Assembly (NCBI GenBank): GCA_003161575.1
Contig: PMOE01000022.1
Location: forward strand, 1 to 64,000
DNA from: Acidimicrobiaceae bacterium
Lineage (GTDB): Bacteria > Actinomycetota > Acidimicrobiia > Acidimicrobiales > RAAP-2
Direction: 5' to 3'
Length of the DNA stretch: 64,000 nt
The stretch's first letter is position 1. Each line of letters starts with the position of its first letter. A model generated the notes under the pieces. It was not told where the DNA came from, searched no databases, and saw only the letters and a program-made list of their open reading frames with translations. A program made the position numbers and the translations under genes. This document shows positions 34,624-42,434 of this stretch, in pieces.

Positions 34624-35697
34624 ATGGCAGAGGAGCGAACCAAGGCGCTCGAGATGGCGCTCGGACAGATCGACAAGCAGTTCGGCAAGGGCTCGGTCAT
34701 GCGGATGGGCGACAACATCAGCATGGGAATCGAGTCGATCCCGACCGGTGCGCTGGCCCTCGATCTTGCTCTCGGCATCGGCGGCCTGCCCCGTGGCCGG
34801 ATCGTGGAGATCTTCGGTCCCGAATCCTCGGGTAAGTCCACCTTGGCCATGCATTGTGTGGCCGAGGCCCAACGCAACGGCGGTATCTGCGCCTACATCG
34901 ATGCCGAACACGCCATGGATCCGGTCTACGCCAAAGCGATCGGTGTCAACATTGACGACCTGCTGATCTCCCAACCCGACACTGGCGAGCAGGCACTCGA
35001 GATCTCCGAAATGTTGATTCGTTCTGGTGCGCTCGACGTGCTGGTCATCGACTCAGTGGCCGCACTCACCCCCCGGGCCGAGATCGAAGGCGAGATGGGC
35101 GACACCCACGTCGGCCTGCAGGCTCGACTGATGTCCCAGGCGTTGCGCAAGCTGACCGGGACTCTCAGCAAGTCCGACACCATCGCCATCTTCATCAACC
35201 AACTCCGCGAGAAGATCGGTGTGATGTACGGCTCACCGGAGACCACTCCGGGCGGCCGGGCTCTCAAGTTCTATGCGTCGGTGCGGCTCGACATCCGCCG
35301 GATCGAGACCATCAAGGACGGGGCCGAGATGATCGGCAGCCGCACCCGGGTCAAGGTCGTGAAGAACAAGTGCGCATCTCCGTTCAAGCAAGCAGAGTTC
35401 GACATCATGTACGGCACCGGCATCAGCCGCGAGGGGTCCCTACTCGATGTGGCCGTGGACCTCGACTTCATCAAGAAGTCGGGTGCGTGGTTCACCTACG
35501 AGGGCGAGCAGCTCGGCCAGGGGCGTGAGAACGGCAAGACGTTCCTGCGGGAAAACCCACAGCTCATGGCCGAGATCGACGAACGGGTGCGTGAGCGTCT
35601 GGCCCCTGTCGTCCCGGTCGACGACGCTGCAACCGATGGGTCGGAGCCCGCGACGTCGATCCCCAATCCCGACGATCAGCCGATCTCCCTCGACTGA
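34624..35697 (+). CDS. recA: Recombinase RecA
   Basis: A 357-residue RecA, the ATP-dependent strand-exchange protein and LexA co-protease. Walker A is GPESSGKST at residues 65-73. The Walker B strand ([24 protein letters not shown]), the DNA-binding loop 2 region ([36 protein letters not shown]) and the acidic C-terminal tail are all intact. AGGAGAAGG precedes the ATG. A LexA box lies upstream. recX, which often follows recA, is not here: the next gene is convergent. No sign of an intein. Confidence 0.98.
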   Translation: MAEERTKALEMALGQIDKQFGKGSVMRMGDNISMGIESIPTGALALDLALGIGGLPRGRIVEIFGPESSGKSTLAMHCVAEAQRNGGICAYIDAEHAMDPVYAKAIGVNIDDLLISQPDTGEQALEISEMLIRSGALDVLVIDSVAALTPRAEIEGEMGDTHVGLQARLMSQALRKLTGTLSKSDTIAIFINQLREKIGVMYGSPETTPGGRALKFYASVRLDIRRIETIKDGAEMIGSRTRVKVVKNKCASPFKQAEFDIMYGTGISREGSLLDVAVDLDFIKKSGAWFTYEGEQLGQGRENGKTFLRENPQLMAEIDERVRERLAPVVPVDDAATDGSEPATSIPNPDDQPISLD

Positions 35698-35711
35698 CGT
35701 CGACCCGATCT

Positions 35712-35751
35712 GGACGGGCGTCGCCGAGAACCCCCCTCGGCACGCCCGTCC
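35712..35751 (+). terminator. recA terminator hairpin
   Basis: GGACGGGCG..CGCCGAG pairs with CTCGG..CGCCCGTCC around a C-rich loop, 15 bp past the recA stop. The stem is long and GC-rich; only TT follows. Confidence 0.65.
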
Positions 35752-35847
35752 TTGGCGCTCAGCTGCAACGGGCGTGTGACGTGTTCGGGGTCAGTGACGG
35801 CGCGATTACGACACTCCGCATCTCCTTAGCGCTGGCCCCCCGGCGAG

Positions 35848-37044
35848 CTAGCCCCGGGTGGTCGTGGTCGCTCCGAAGGTAGGAGTGCCCGTCGTGTTGG
35901 ATCCGGTCCCCGAGGTCGACGGCGCCGGCAGCGTGGTGGTGACCGTGACGGTGTTCGGGACGAGTTCTACCCAGGTCTGGCCCGGCTGCAGGGTGATCGG
36001 CGTCCCGTCGGCCGCGGTGAACTGGGTCGGCTGGCCGAGCGAGGATCGTGACCACGTGCCACCAACCTCGACCCCGCTCCGAAAGACCTCGGCCGGCCCA
36101 CTGGCGTTGCCGTAGAGGTTGGCCTGGACTTCGAGGCCGCCTTGTGAGTTTTCGGCCCAGGGTCCGTAGGTGATCTGGACGAACTGGACGACGACGTTGG
36201 CGGCCATGTTCTGTGTGCCGTCGGCCAGCACGTCGGGCGTCAGGCCGTAGAAGCGGAGGAAGGCATGGGTCCGCGGGTCGTAGTGCCACACGACATTGGA
36301 GTTGCCCGAGAACGGGATCGACACCGAGGCGACCGGGAATCCCTTGGGCGTGGTGTCCGAGTAAGCGAAGATCGGGGCCGGTGGCGTGGTGTCGGTGGGC
36401 TTGAGCGCCCACAGGGCCGCTGTCGACGCGTAGGTATCGTACGGCGCGACCCGGCCGGCGGGGTGCTGGTCTACGGCCGCGTACGCGCCGAGGTCGAGAT
36501 TGACGATGGGCGAGGCGTCGATGTTGGCGATCACCGGGTTGATCCCGCCCACATGGGCTTCGAGGGGTGCCCCGAACTGTCCCAGGATGCCGATGTCGAT
36601 GTTTCGGGCGGAGCGGACCGGGCCGACCAGCGGAGGCTGCTGACACTGGAACACCGCGGCGTATCGGGTGATACCCCCCTCGACGGGCTCTTCAAAGATG
36701 ATGTCGGCCTTGTCGAGACCCGTCTGAGGACGAGCGGCGGCGTAGTTGTCAACCTTGACAGCCAGGGCTGGTCGTTGAGGGACCCCACCCCCACCGGGGA
36801 CCGCGGCACCGGTCAGCGGGCAAAACGAAACCGGGGCGGCCGCCACGGTGGTCGAGGTGGTCGTCGTCGTCTGCTTGTGGGCGTTCTTCGTGGGCGAGGA
36901 CGAAGCGCATCCGGCCAGTACCAACGCGCCGAGCGCTCCGATCGTCAACCACCAGCGTGCGGTACTCGACGCAGGCGAAGGTCGCGGCGTCGGCTGCGGG
37001 AGGTGGCGGGGAGGTGTGGTGTCGGACAGTGGGATGTGGTGCAT
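35848..37044 (-). CDS. DUF3048 domain lipoprotein
   Basis: A 398-residue predicted lipoprotein. The lipobox LVLAGC sits about 47 residues in, after a basic/Pro-rich tail, and a Thr-rich spacer follows. The body matches the DUF3048 (YerB-like) family: PLTGAAV, RPALAVKVDNYAAARPQTGLDKADIIFEEPVEGGITRY, VGPVRSARNIDIGILGQFGAPLEAHVGG, and the second half VQFVQITYGPWAENSQGG with AADGTPITLQPGQTWVELVP. Function unknown; such proteins are tethered outside the membrane. The Thr-rich C-terminus is probably disordered. Confidence 0.88.
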   Translation of the reverse strand: MHHIPLSDTTPPRHLPQPTPRPSPASSTARWWLTIGALGALVLAGCASSSPTKNAHKQTTTTTSTTVAAAPVSFCPLTGAAVPGGGGVPQRPALAVKVDNYAAARPQTGLDKADIIFEEPVEGGITRYAAVFQCQQPPLVGPVRSARNIDIGILGQFGAPLEAHVGGINPVIANIDASPIVNLDLGAYAAVDQHPAGRVAPYDTYASTAALWALKPTDTTPPAPIFAYSDTTPKGFPVASVSIPFSGNSNVVWHYDPRTHAFLRFYGLTPDVLADGTQNMAANVVVQFVQITYGPWAENSQGGLEVQANLYGNASGPAEVFRSGVEVGGTWSRSSLGQPTQFTAADGTPITLQPGQTWVELVPNTVTVTTTLPAPSTSGTGSNTTGTPTFGATTTTRG

Positions 37045-37074
37045 GCGGTGGGGTCTGGATCCGGTTCGTAGGCG

Positions 37075-38802
37075 TCAGGCTGCGTTGGTTGCCGGCGCGC
37101 TACCCGCTTCCGTCGCTGGCCCCTGGTACACGGCCGTCCAGTTGCCACCCGATGGTTGCGTTGCCGACGCGGGGCCGTTTGCGAACAGACCGTAGACGTT
37201 CTGCATTGCCCGGAGGAGGATATCGGTGACACCGGGGATGCCGGCGGGGACGACGTTGGATGGGAAGGCAGTCGTGTTCGCCAACTTGTTGACGAACGAC
37301 GCCATACCCGCCGCCAGTACACCGCCGCCTCCTGGCACCGTGTAATAGGTGAGGTCGGACCAGTTGTTCTGGCCCCCCACCGGGGAGTGTCCCATGACGT
37401 CGACGTTGCGAGGACCCGGGAGAGGGGGCACGTAGCGGTCGTATTCGCCTTGGACGACCTTGGGCAGGTGCTGACCGTCGGTCAGTCCGCAACCGTCGAA
37501 GAGCCACGAGGAGGCGTCGGTGATGACGAGGTCGTCGTTGGCCCGCACCGACTGGTACATGCTGCCGATGAGCTGGCTCTCGGGCCACAACGTGGGCGCC
37601 GAGGCCCAGTTGGGGGCGGTAACCAACTCGTTGTTCACTCCAGACATGGGGTCGGCCGCCGCGTCCTTGTAGCAGACCTCTAGGCGGTTGGGTCCGACAG
37701 GGGACGATTCCAAGCGGATCTGGCGATAGCAGGCGTTGGCGCCGAGAAAGGCAAGGTTCGTTCCTCGAGCAAGTGCGCTCACTGCGCCGTTGCGCATGGG
37801 GAGGGACCAGTACTCGTCATGGCCCATGGAAAAGAGGGCCCGGTGGCCTGCCAGCAGTCCGGGCCGCTCATGAAGGTCAATATCGGTCCAGTAGGTGAGG
37901 TCGATGCCGAGCCGTTCGAGGTCGTAGAGCAACGGGAATTCGTTGCCGAGAAAGTCGGCGGACCCCTGGGCCCAGGTCTGGGGGTAGGGACGGTCAAAAG
38001 AGACAACGCGGGACCGGTTCTCGAAATCGCTTCCACCGCCCGGCTTTTTGCCGTAGTAGAGGGAGTATTCGCCCCACAGGTTGTAGGCCTGCCATGTGGT
38101 CACGCTGTTTTGGAGCACGAAGGCGGCGGCGGAGGAATCGTCGCGGATGGTCAGCGGCACGTATTGCTGCTCGCCCCCCTCACCTTGGAGTTTCAAGAGG
38201 TAATTTCCCGGAGGCCACGAACTGTCCACATTGAATGTGAGGGTCGGATTCCACTGACACGACACCGTGTTCACACCGGCGCCTACCGTGGGGGGCGGCT
38301 GGGCTTTGCTGGACACCGGATCGGTCTGGAAAACCAGCCGACCGCCGAGACCTTGGTAGTAGCCCATCCGAAAGGCCTGCAGGGCCACGGTCTTCGCCGT
38401 GGTGTTGACGAACACGGAGATCTCATCACCGGCTACAGCGCTCACTTGGCTCGCGTAGCCCTCCATTGAGTGGGGAATCTGTCGACCGGTCACTATCCAG
38501 TCGATCGTGCCGGGCTTGCTGTTCTCGAGCACCAGCCAGCGGGCAACGGGCACCACCACGCCGCTGTCCAGGGTGACCAGGCTGACCGGCGGCACCACGG
38601 CCCGGGGCGGCCGTTTGGGGTGCGCCGGGGGACGGCTGTGCCGCGGCCGAGCAGCACCGGCGTCGCTTTCGGATCCGAGGGCGAACGCGGCCAAGCCGCT
38701 CACCCCGATCGAGGCACCCGCCAAAAACCGCCGCCGGTCAAACTGTTGGCCCGAGTCCGAGGGCCTCTCGCCCGCCCCACCCGGTACGTACGCCTCGGGC
38801 AT
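37075..38802 (-). CDS. Tat-exported N,N-dimethylformamidase beta-subunit-like protein
   Basis: A 575-residue protein with a clear twin-arginine signal (DRRRFLAGASIGVSGLAAFALG). The body resembles the large-subunit C-terminal domain of N,N-dimethylformamidase and related DUF proteins: IPHSMEGYASQVSAVAGDEISVFVNT, FRMGYYQGLGGRLV, VLQNSVTTWQAYNLWGEYSLYY, RVVSFDRPY, LDLTYWTDIDLHERPGLL and LFSMGHDEYWSLPMRNG. Whether it has amidase activity is unknown; most actinobacterial relatives are uncharacterised secreted proteins. It lies head-to-tail behind the DUF3048 gene with a 30-bp gap, so the two may be cotranscribed. Confidence 0.8.
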   Translation of the reverse strand: MPEAYVPGGAGERPSDSGQQFDRRRFLAGASIGVSGLAAFALGSESDAGAARPRHSRPPAHPKRPPRAVVPPVSLVTLDSGVVVPVARWLVLENSKPGTIDWIVTGRQIPHSMEGYASQVSAVAGDEISVFVNTTAKTVALQAFRMGYYQGLGGRLVFQTDPVSSKAQPPPTVGAGVNTVSCQWNPTLTFNVDSSWPPGNYLLKLQGEGGEQQYVPLTIRDDSSAAAFVLQNSVTTWQAYNLWGEYSLYYGKKPGGGSDFENRSRVVSFDRPYPQTWAQGSADFLGNEFPLLYDLERLGIDLTYWTDIDLHERPGLLAGHRALFSMGHDEYWSLPMRNGAVSALARGTNLAFLGANACYRQIRLESSPVGPNRLEVCYKDAAADPMSGVNNELVTAPNWASAPTLWPESQLIGSMYQSVRANDDLVITDASSWLFDGCGLTDGQHLPKVVQGEYDRYVPPLPGPRNVDVMGHSPVGGQNNWSDLTYYTVPGGGGVLAAGMASFVNKLANTTAFPSNVVPAGIPGVTDILLRAMQNVYGLFANGPASATQPSGGNWTAVYQGPATEAGSAPATNAA

Positions 38803-38883
38803 GGCGCCAATGATACCGGCGCCGGCTGCGGCCCGATTGCCAGGCCAGGCGCTCGGTCGTTCTCATTGGGTAGCGTCCGTCAG

Positions 38884-39546
38884 ATGACCTGGGCCCGTGC
38901 GCTGCCTCCCCCGCTGCGCCGCTGCGCCGCCGCCGCCGTGCACTGGGCCTGGCAGTGGGCGGCCGAAGCGGGCGCCATTGGTCCGAACGACGACCGAGGT
39001 CGGCGCTTCGGGGCCTTCGGGCGGGGGAGTCTCGTCGCCTTCCCGCAAGGGGCCATTTACAACGAGCATTACATCTGTATCGGGGAGGGGACCATGGTGG
39101 GTCCCTATGCCAGTGTGACCGCCGGTATGGCGCCGGGCCAGGTGATGGCGACCGACCCGGTGGTCACAATCGGCGACCGTTGCGTAATCGGCCGTGGCAG
39201 TCACATTATCGGCCACTGGAGTATCGAGATCGGCGACGACATCCAGACCGGTCCCTACGTCTATATCACCGACCAGAACCATTCCTATCAGGATCCCGAC
39301 CAACCAGTGGGCCGCCAGTGGCCGGTGGAAGCCAGTGTCCGCATCGGATCGGGCAGCTGGCTCGGAGCCAACGTCGTGGTGCTGCCCGGTACCGACATTG
39401 GTGAACACGTCATCGTTGCTGCCGGCGCGGTTGTGCGCGGTGTGATCCCCGACCGCTGTGTCGTGGCTGGAGTGCCCGCCCGCGTCGTCCGGCGGTGGCT
39501 GCCCGGGCGCGGCTGGGTCGATGAGCGAGACGTCGCTGCCACCTGA
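38884..39546 (+). CDS. Left-handed beta-helix acyltransferase
   Basis: A 220-residue hexapeptide-repeat acyltransferase. Imperfect [LIV]-G-x4 turns run through TMVGPYASVTAG, VVTIGDRCVIGRGSHIIGHWSIEIGDDIQTGPYVYITDQNH, RIGSGSWLGANVVVLPGTDIGEHVIVAAGAVVRGVIPDRCVVAGVPARVV, the last being the standard end of maltose/galactoside-type acetyltransferases. His in TDQNH is a likely catalytic base. The frame is open upstream to 38470, antisense to the previous gene, but ATG 38884 fits the family. Acceptor unknown; glycan modification is plausible. Its 3' end overlaps the next gene by 26 bp. Confidence 0.85.
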   Translation: MTWARALPPPLRRCAAAAVHWAWQWAAEAGAIGPNDDRGRRFGAFGRGSLVAFPQGAIYNEHYICIGEGTMVGPYASVTAGMAPGQVMATDPVVTIGDRCVIGRGSHIIGHWSIEIGDDIQTGPYVYITDQNHSYQDPDQPVGRQWPVEASVRIGSGSWLGANVVVLPGTDIGEHVIVAAGAVVRGVIPDRCVVAGVPARVVRRWLPGRGWVDERDVAAT

Positions 39547-40171
39547 GGGCGCACTGGGGCGCAGAGATGACCGCGTCGTGGTCGGGGTGGTGGGACCGGG
39601 TACCGCGGACCCGGCGAGAGACGCCATCGCCGAGGAGGTCGGCGTGCTGTTGGCCCGGGCCCGGGCTGTCGTGGTTTGCGGCGGCCTGGGTGGGGTGATG
39701 GCCGCCGCCTGCCGCGGCGCGGCGAATGCCGGTGGCCTGACGGTGGGGATACTGCCCGGCGAAGACCCGCGGGCGGCCAACGAGTGGGTTGCGGTCCCGA
39801 TTCCGACCGGTCTCGGGGAGTTGCGCAACGGACTTGTCGTCCGCTCGTCGAACGTGCTGGTGGCGATCGGCGGCGGTTATGGCACCCTCTCGGAGGTGGC
39901 GTTCGCGTTGAAGGTGGGGTGTCCCGTGGTCGGTCTCGGCACGTGGACACTGGTCCGCCCTGACGGCCGGACCGACCCGGGGGTGTGCCCGGTCGCTGAC
40001 CCCGCGGAGGCGGTTGCCCGAGCACTGGGCTGGCACGGTCCTCCCTGCCCTCCCCACCCTCCTGATCTTCGGACGTGGTGGCAAAGTACACTTGAGCAAC
40101 GTGGCCTGTTCCCTTGCGGGGCGAGGGCCGCTCGCAACATGAAGACGGAGGTGATCCCATCAGCGACGTAG
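39521..40171 (+). CDS. TIGR00725/LOG-like Rossmann protein
   Basis: A 216-residue protein of the SLOG/lysine-decarboxylase-like Rossmann group (TIGR00725). The pattern VVVCGGLGGVMAAACRGAANAGGLTVGILPGEDPRAANEW, GLGELRNGLVVRSSNVLVAIGGGYGTLSEVAFALK is characteristic, with the GG.GT..E motif present. LOG relatives release cytokinin-type bases or bind nucleotides; the role of this subgroup is unknown. It is coupled to the acyltransferase by a 26-bp overlap, and its 3' end overlaps the ribosome site of the following gene. Confidence 0.82.
   Translation: MSETSLPPEGALGRRDDRVVVGVVGPGTADPARDAIAEEVGVLLARARAVVVCGGLGGVMAAACRGAANAGGLTVGILPGEDPRAANEWVAVPIPTGLGELRNGLVVRSSNVLVAIGGGYGTLSEVAFALKVGCPVVGLGTWTLVRPDGRTDPGVCPVADPAEAVARALGWHGPPCPPHPPDLRTWWQSTLEQRGLFPCGARAARNMKTEVIPSAT
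40147..40157 (+). promoter_or_regulatory. Full-length Shine-Dalgarno before an ATC start
   Basis: GGAGGTGATCC can pair with the 16S rRNA 3' end over all 11 bases. It is seven bases (from the GGAGG) before ATC 40159, which is exactly where a paralogous protein (28208) has its ATG. This decides the start of the next gene. Confidence 0.75.
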
Positions 40172-41052
40172 CGCAGGGACCCGGGTGGTGGCAGGCATCC
40201 GACGCCAAGTGGTATCCGCCTGAGTCCCATCCGTCTCGAGCGGCACCGGCGGCCGTGCCCCCCCTGATCCCGACCCAGATTCCGCGCGCTGCGGTCCCGG
40301 CCGCCTCCACCGAGGTTTTCACGGTGGGCGCCTCGGCGGCGCCCAAGTTCCATGTACCGCCCATCGCCGTCGAGGTCGACCAATCGGCGGCCGAGCCCCT
40401 CACGTACTCGCCACCTTCGCCGGCTCCCCCGTTGAACACGGTGTTCCCAACTCTCTCCGGGGCCGGGTCGTGGTCGGTGGCGTCGAGCCCGTCATTTCCG
40501 TCCTCCGGCACCCCGACACCCCCAGGCCATACGGCCCGACCGTGGGGGGATGCGGATTTCAGCGAAGGTTCCCCGCTCATCGTGAGCCAGCAGTCGACGT
40601 CTTCGGGTGTGTTGAAGGCCAAGGTCGACCCACGGGGAGGATTTGCGGCGGTTCTCAGCCTTCTCCTGGTGGGTGCATGCTTCCTTCCCTATTACATGTT
40701 CACGCCCTCTGCGGTCAACCTCCCCGTCACCAACGCCACCGTGCTCGACCATGCCTTCGGTCCGTGGCGCATCGTCATCCTGGTTGTGGCCGTGCTCTGC
40801 GTGCTCGTCGGGATCGTGAACTCGGTGCTGCGGGTCGGGGTGCGTGGAGCGGTCGGGGTCTTTTTCGCGTTGCGCGTGCTTGCGCTCGCCCAACTCGCGC
40901 TGTGGGTCGTCGCACTCATCGACCGCAGCTGGTCGGGCGTCGTCCCGCTCGCCCCCGGCGCCAGCGTCTCGGTCACCTGGGTGGCATATGTGGCCGTGTT
41001 GGTGGCGTTCGCTACCCTCGGAGGGTCTGTCGCCTCGCTCGGGAAGCATTAG
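40159..41052 (+). CDS. Membrane protein with GPGWWQ N-terminal motif (apparent ATC start)
   Basis: About 297 residues. The N-terminus (I/M)SDVAQGPGWWQASDAKWYPPE matches the start of the cargo protein at 28208 residue by residue, with its ATG replaced by ATC. A Pro/Ala/Ser-rich region of about 130 residues follows, then four transmembrane helices (GGFAAVLSLLLVGACFLPYY, WRIVILVVAVLCVLVGIVNSVL, GVFFALRVLALAQLALWVVALI, VTWVAYVAVLVAFATLGGSVA). The only upstream in-frame alternative lies at 40114 and would ignore the excellent ribosome site. Function unknown; such proteins are frequent in Acidimicrobiia. Confidence 0.75.
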   Translation: MSDVAQGPGWWQASDAKWYPPESHPSRAAPAAVPPLIPTQIPRAAVPAASTEVFTVGASAAPKFHVPPIAVEVDQSAAEPLTYSPPSPAPPLNTVFPTLSGAGSWSVASSPSFPSSGTPTPPGHTARPWGDADFSEGSPLIVSQQSTSSGVLKAKVDPRGGFAAVLSLLLVGACFLPYYMFTPSAVNLPVTNATVLDHAFGPWRIVILVVAVLCVLVGIVNSVLRVGVRGAVGVFFALRVLALAQLALWVVALIDRSWSGVVPLAPGASVSVTWVAYVAVLVAFATLGGSVASLGKH

Positions 41053-41079
41053 CCGGTCGGGCGGGATTGCTCGGCGGCT

Positions 41080-42309
41080 GTGCGCACCTCGCGTACGGTG
41101 TGGCCGGTGGGCGACACGAGCACCCAGCTGGTCACGGTCAGTGGACCCGACCATCCCGGAATCGCCGGTCGGCTGTTCGCCGCCCTGGCATCCCTGGATT
41201 CTGTGATTCTGGACGTTGAACAGGTCCATGTCCATGGTCGGCTGTTGCTCTGCGTCGAGATCGACCGCTGGCAGGGTGAACCCGGTGACCTCAGCGCGGT
41301 GTTGATCGACGCCCTTGGTCCCCTCGGTGCCGGACTCGATGTCGCAGCCAGTGCTCTCGACGCCACCGCGGACAACCCCGGCGGCGCCGGCCACCTAGTG
41401 ACCCTGCTCGCCCCACAGCTCAAGACCGAGGACCTGGCCGGCGTGTGCGCCCGCATCGCGGCGAGTGGGGCCAACATCGACCGAATCGTCCGGCTCTCGA
41501 GCTATCCGGTCAACAGCTACGAGCTCGCGGTCTCTGGTGGTGATCCGGCCCTGCTGCGATCGAACCTGGTCGAAGAAGCAGCCCGGCGGGGTGTCGACGT
41601 GGCGGTCCAGCAGGCCGGACTCCATCGGCGGGCCAAGCACCTGATCGTCCTTGACGCCGACTCGACCCTGTTGCAGGGTGAAGTCATCGACCAACTGGCC
41701 GAGCGGGCCGGCTGTGGTGAACACGTCGCCTCGATCACTGCCAGCGCCATGGCTGGCGCGCTCGATTTCGGCGACGCGTTGGAAGCGCGCGTGGCACTTT
41801 TGGGCGGGTTGAACGCCTCGGTGCTCGATGAGGTTGCCGCAGACCTGGTGCTCGCCCCCGGTGCCCGCACGCTCGTGCGCACCCTAAAGCGGCTCGGCTA
41901 CGTGACGGCGATCGTGACCGGCGGCTTCGTCCAGGTGATCGACCGGCTGGCCAACGAGCTCGGGATCGACCATGTGGCGGCGAATGAACTTGAAATTGCA
42001 CACGGCCGCCTGACCGGCCGCCTGGTCGGGCCACGGGTCGATCGGGCCGGAAAGGCCGCCGCCCTGGTGCGTTTCGCCGAATTGGCCGGCGTTCCCCTCG
42101 CCCAAACTATCGCCGTCGGTGACGGGGCCAACGACCTGGACATGCTGGCAACCGCCGGGTTGGGCATCGCTTACAACGCCAAACCCGTGGTCCGGCGGGC
42201 CGCTGATACCGCCCTGAACGTGCCCTACCTCGACGCCATTTTATTCATGCTCGGGATATCGAGAGAGGAGATAGAGGCCGCCGACGAGGCGTCGAAGACG
42301 GGTGACTGA
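41080..42309 (+). CDS. serB: Phosphoserine phosphatase with ACT domains
   Basis: A 409-residue SerB, the last step of serine synthesis (phosphoserine to serine). The N-terminal half has two ACT-like regulatory domains (STQLVTVSGPDHPGIAGRLFAAL; HLVTLLAPQLKTEDLAGVCARIAASGANID). The HAD phosphatase half has the nucleophile loop LDADSTLLQGE starting at D192, the second motif AIVTGGFVQ, the conserved Lys (RAGKAAAL) and the Mg-binding GDGANDLDML. The start is GTG at 41080, with later GTGs at 41098 and 41107 possible. Long actinobacterial SerB proteins have this layout. Confidence 0.93.
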   Translation: MRTSRTVWPVGDTSTQLVTVSGPDHPGIAGRLFAALASLDSVILDVEQVHVHGRLLLCVEIDRWQGEPGDLSAVLIDALGPLGAGLDVAASALDATADNPGGAGHLVTLLAPQLKTEDLAGVCARIAASGANIDRIVRLSSYPVNSYELAVSGGDPALLRSNLVEEAARRGVDVAVQQAGLHRRAKHLIVLDADSTLLQGEVIDQLAERAGCGEHVASITASAMAGALDFGDALEARVALLGGLNASVLDEVAADLVLAPGARTLVRTLKRLGYVTAIVTGGFVQVIDRLANELGIDHVAANELEIAHGRLTGRLVGPRVDRAGKAAALVRFAELAGVPLAQTIAVGDGANDLDMLATAGLGIAYNAKPVVRRAADTALNVPYLDAILFMLGISREEIEAADEASKTGD

Positions 42310-42434
42310 GTCGCTCGGAGGCGGGCCTTGCGGCCCGGAGAGGTCCAGTGGCCGTGGGGGTCGCGGCATAGAGCGAGGGTCAGCGCGTTCTGCCAAGGTG
42401 GGGACCAGTCCGGTTGAGACCCTGGGAGGGAATC

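Noticed and set aside
38470-38883. Upstream extension of the acyltransferase frame
   Set aside because: It is antisense to the dimethylformamidase-like gene and lacks hexapeptide features; the family start is ATG 38884.
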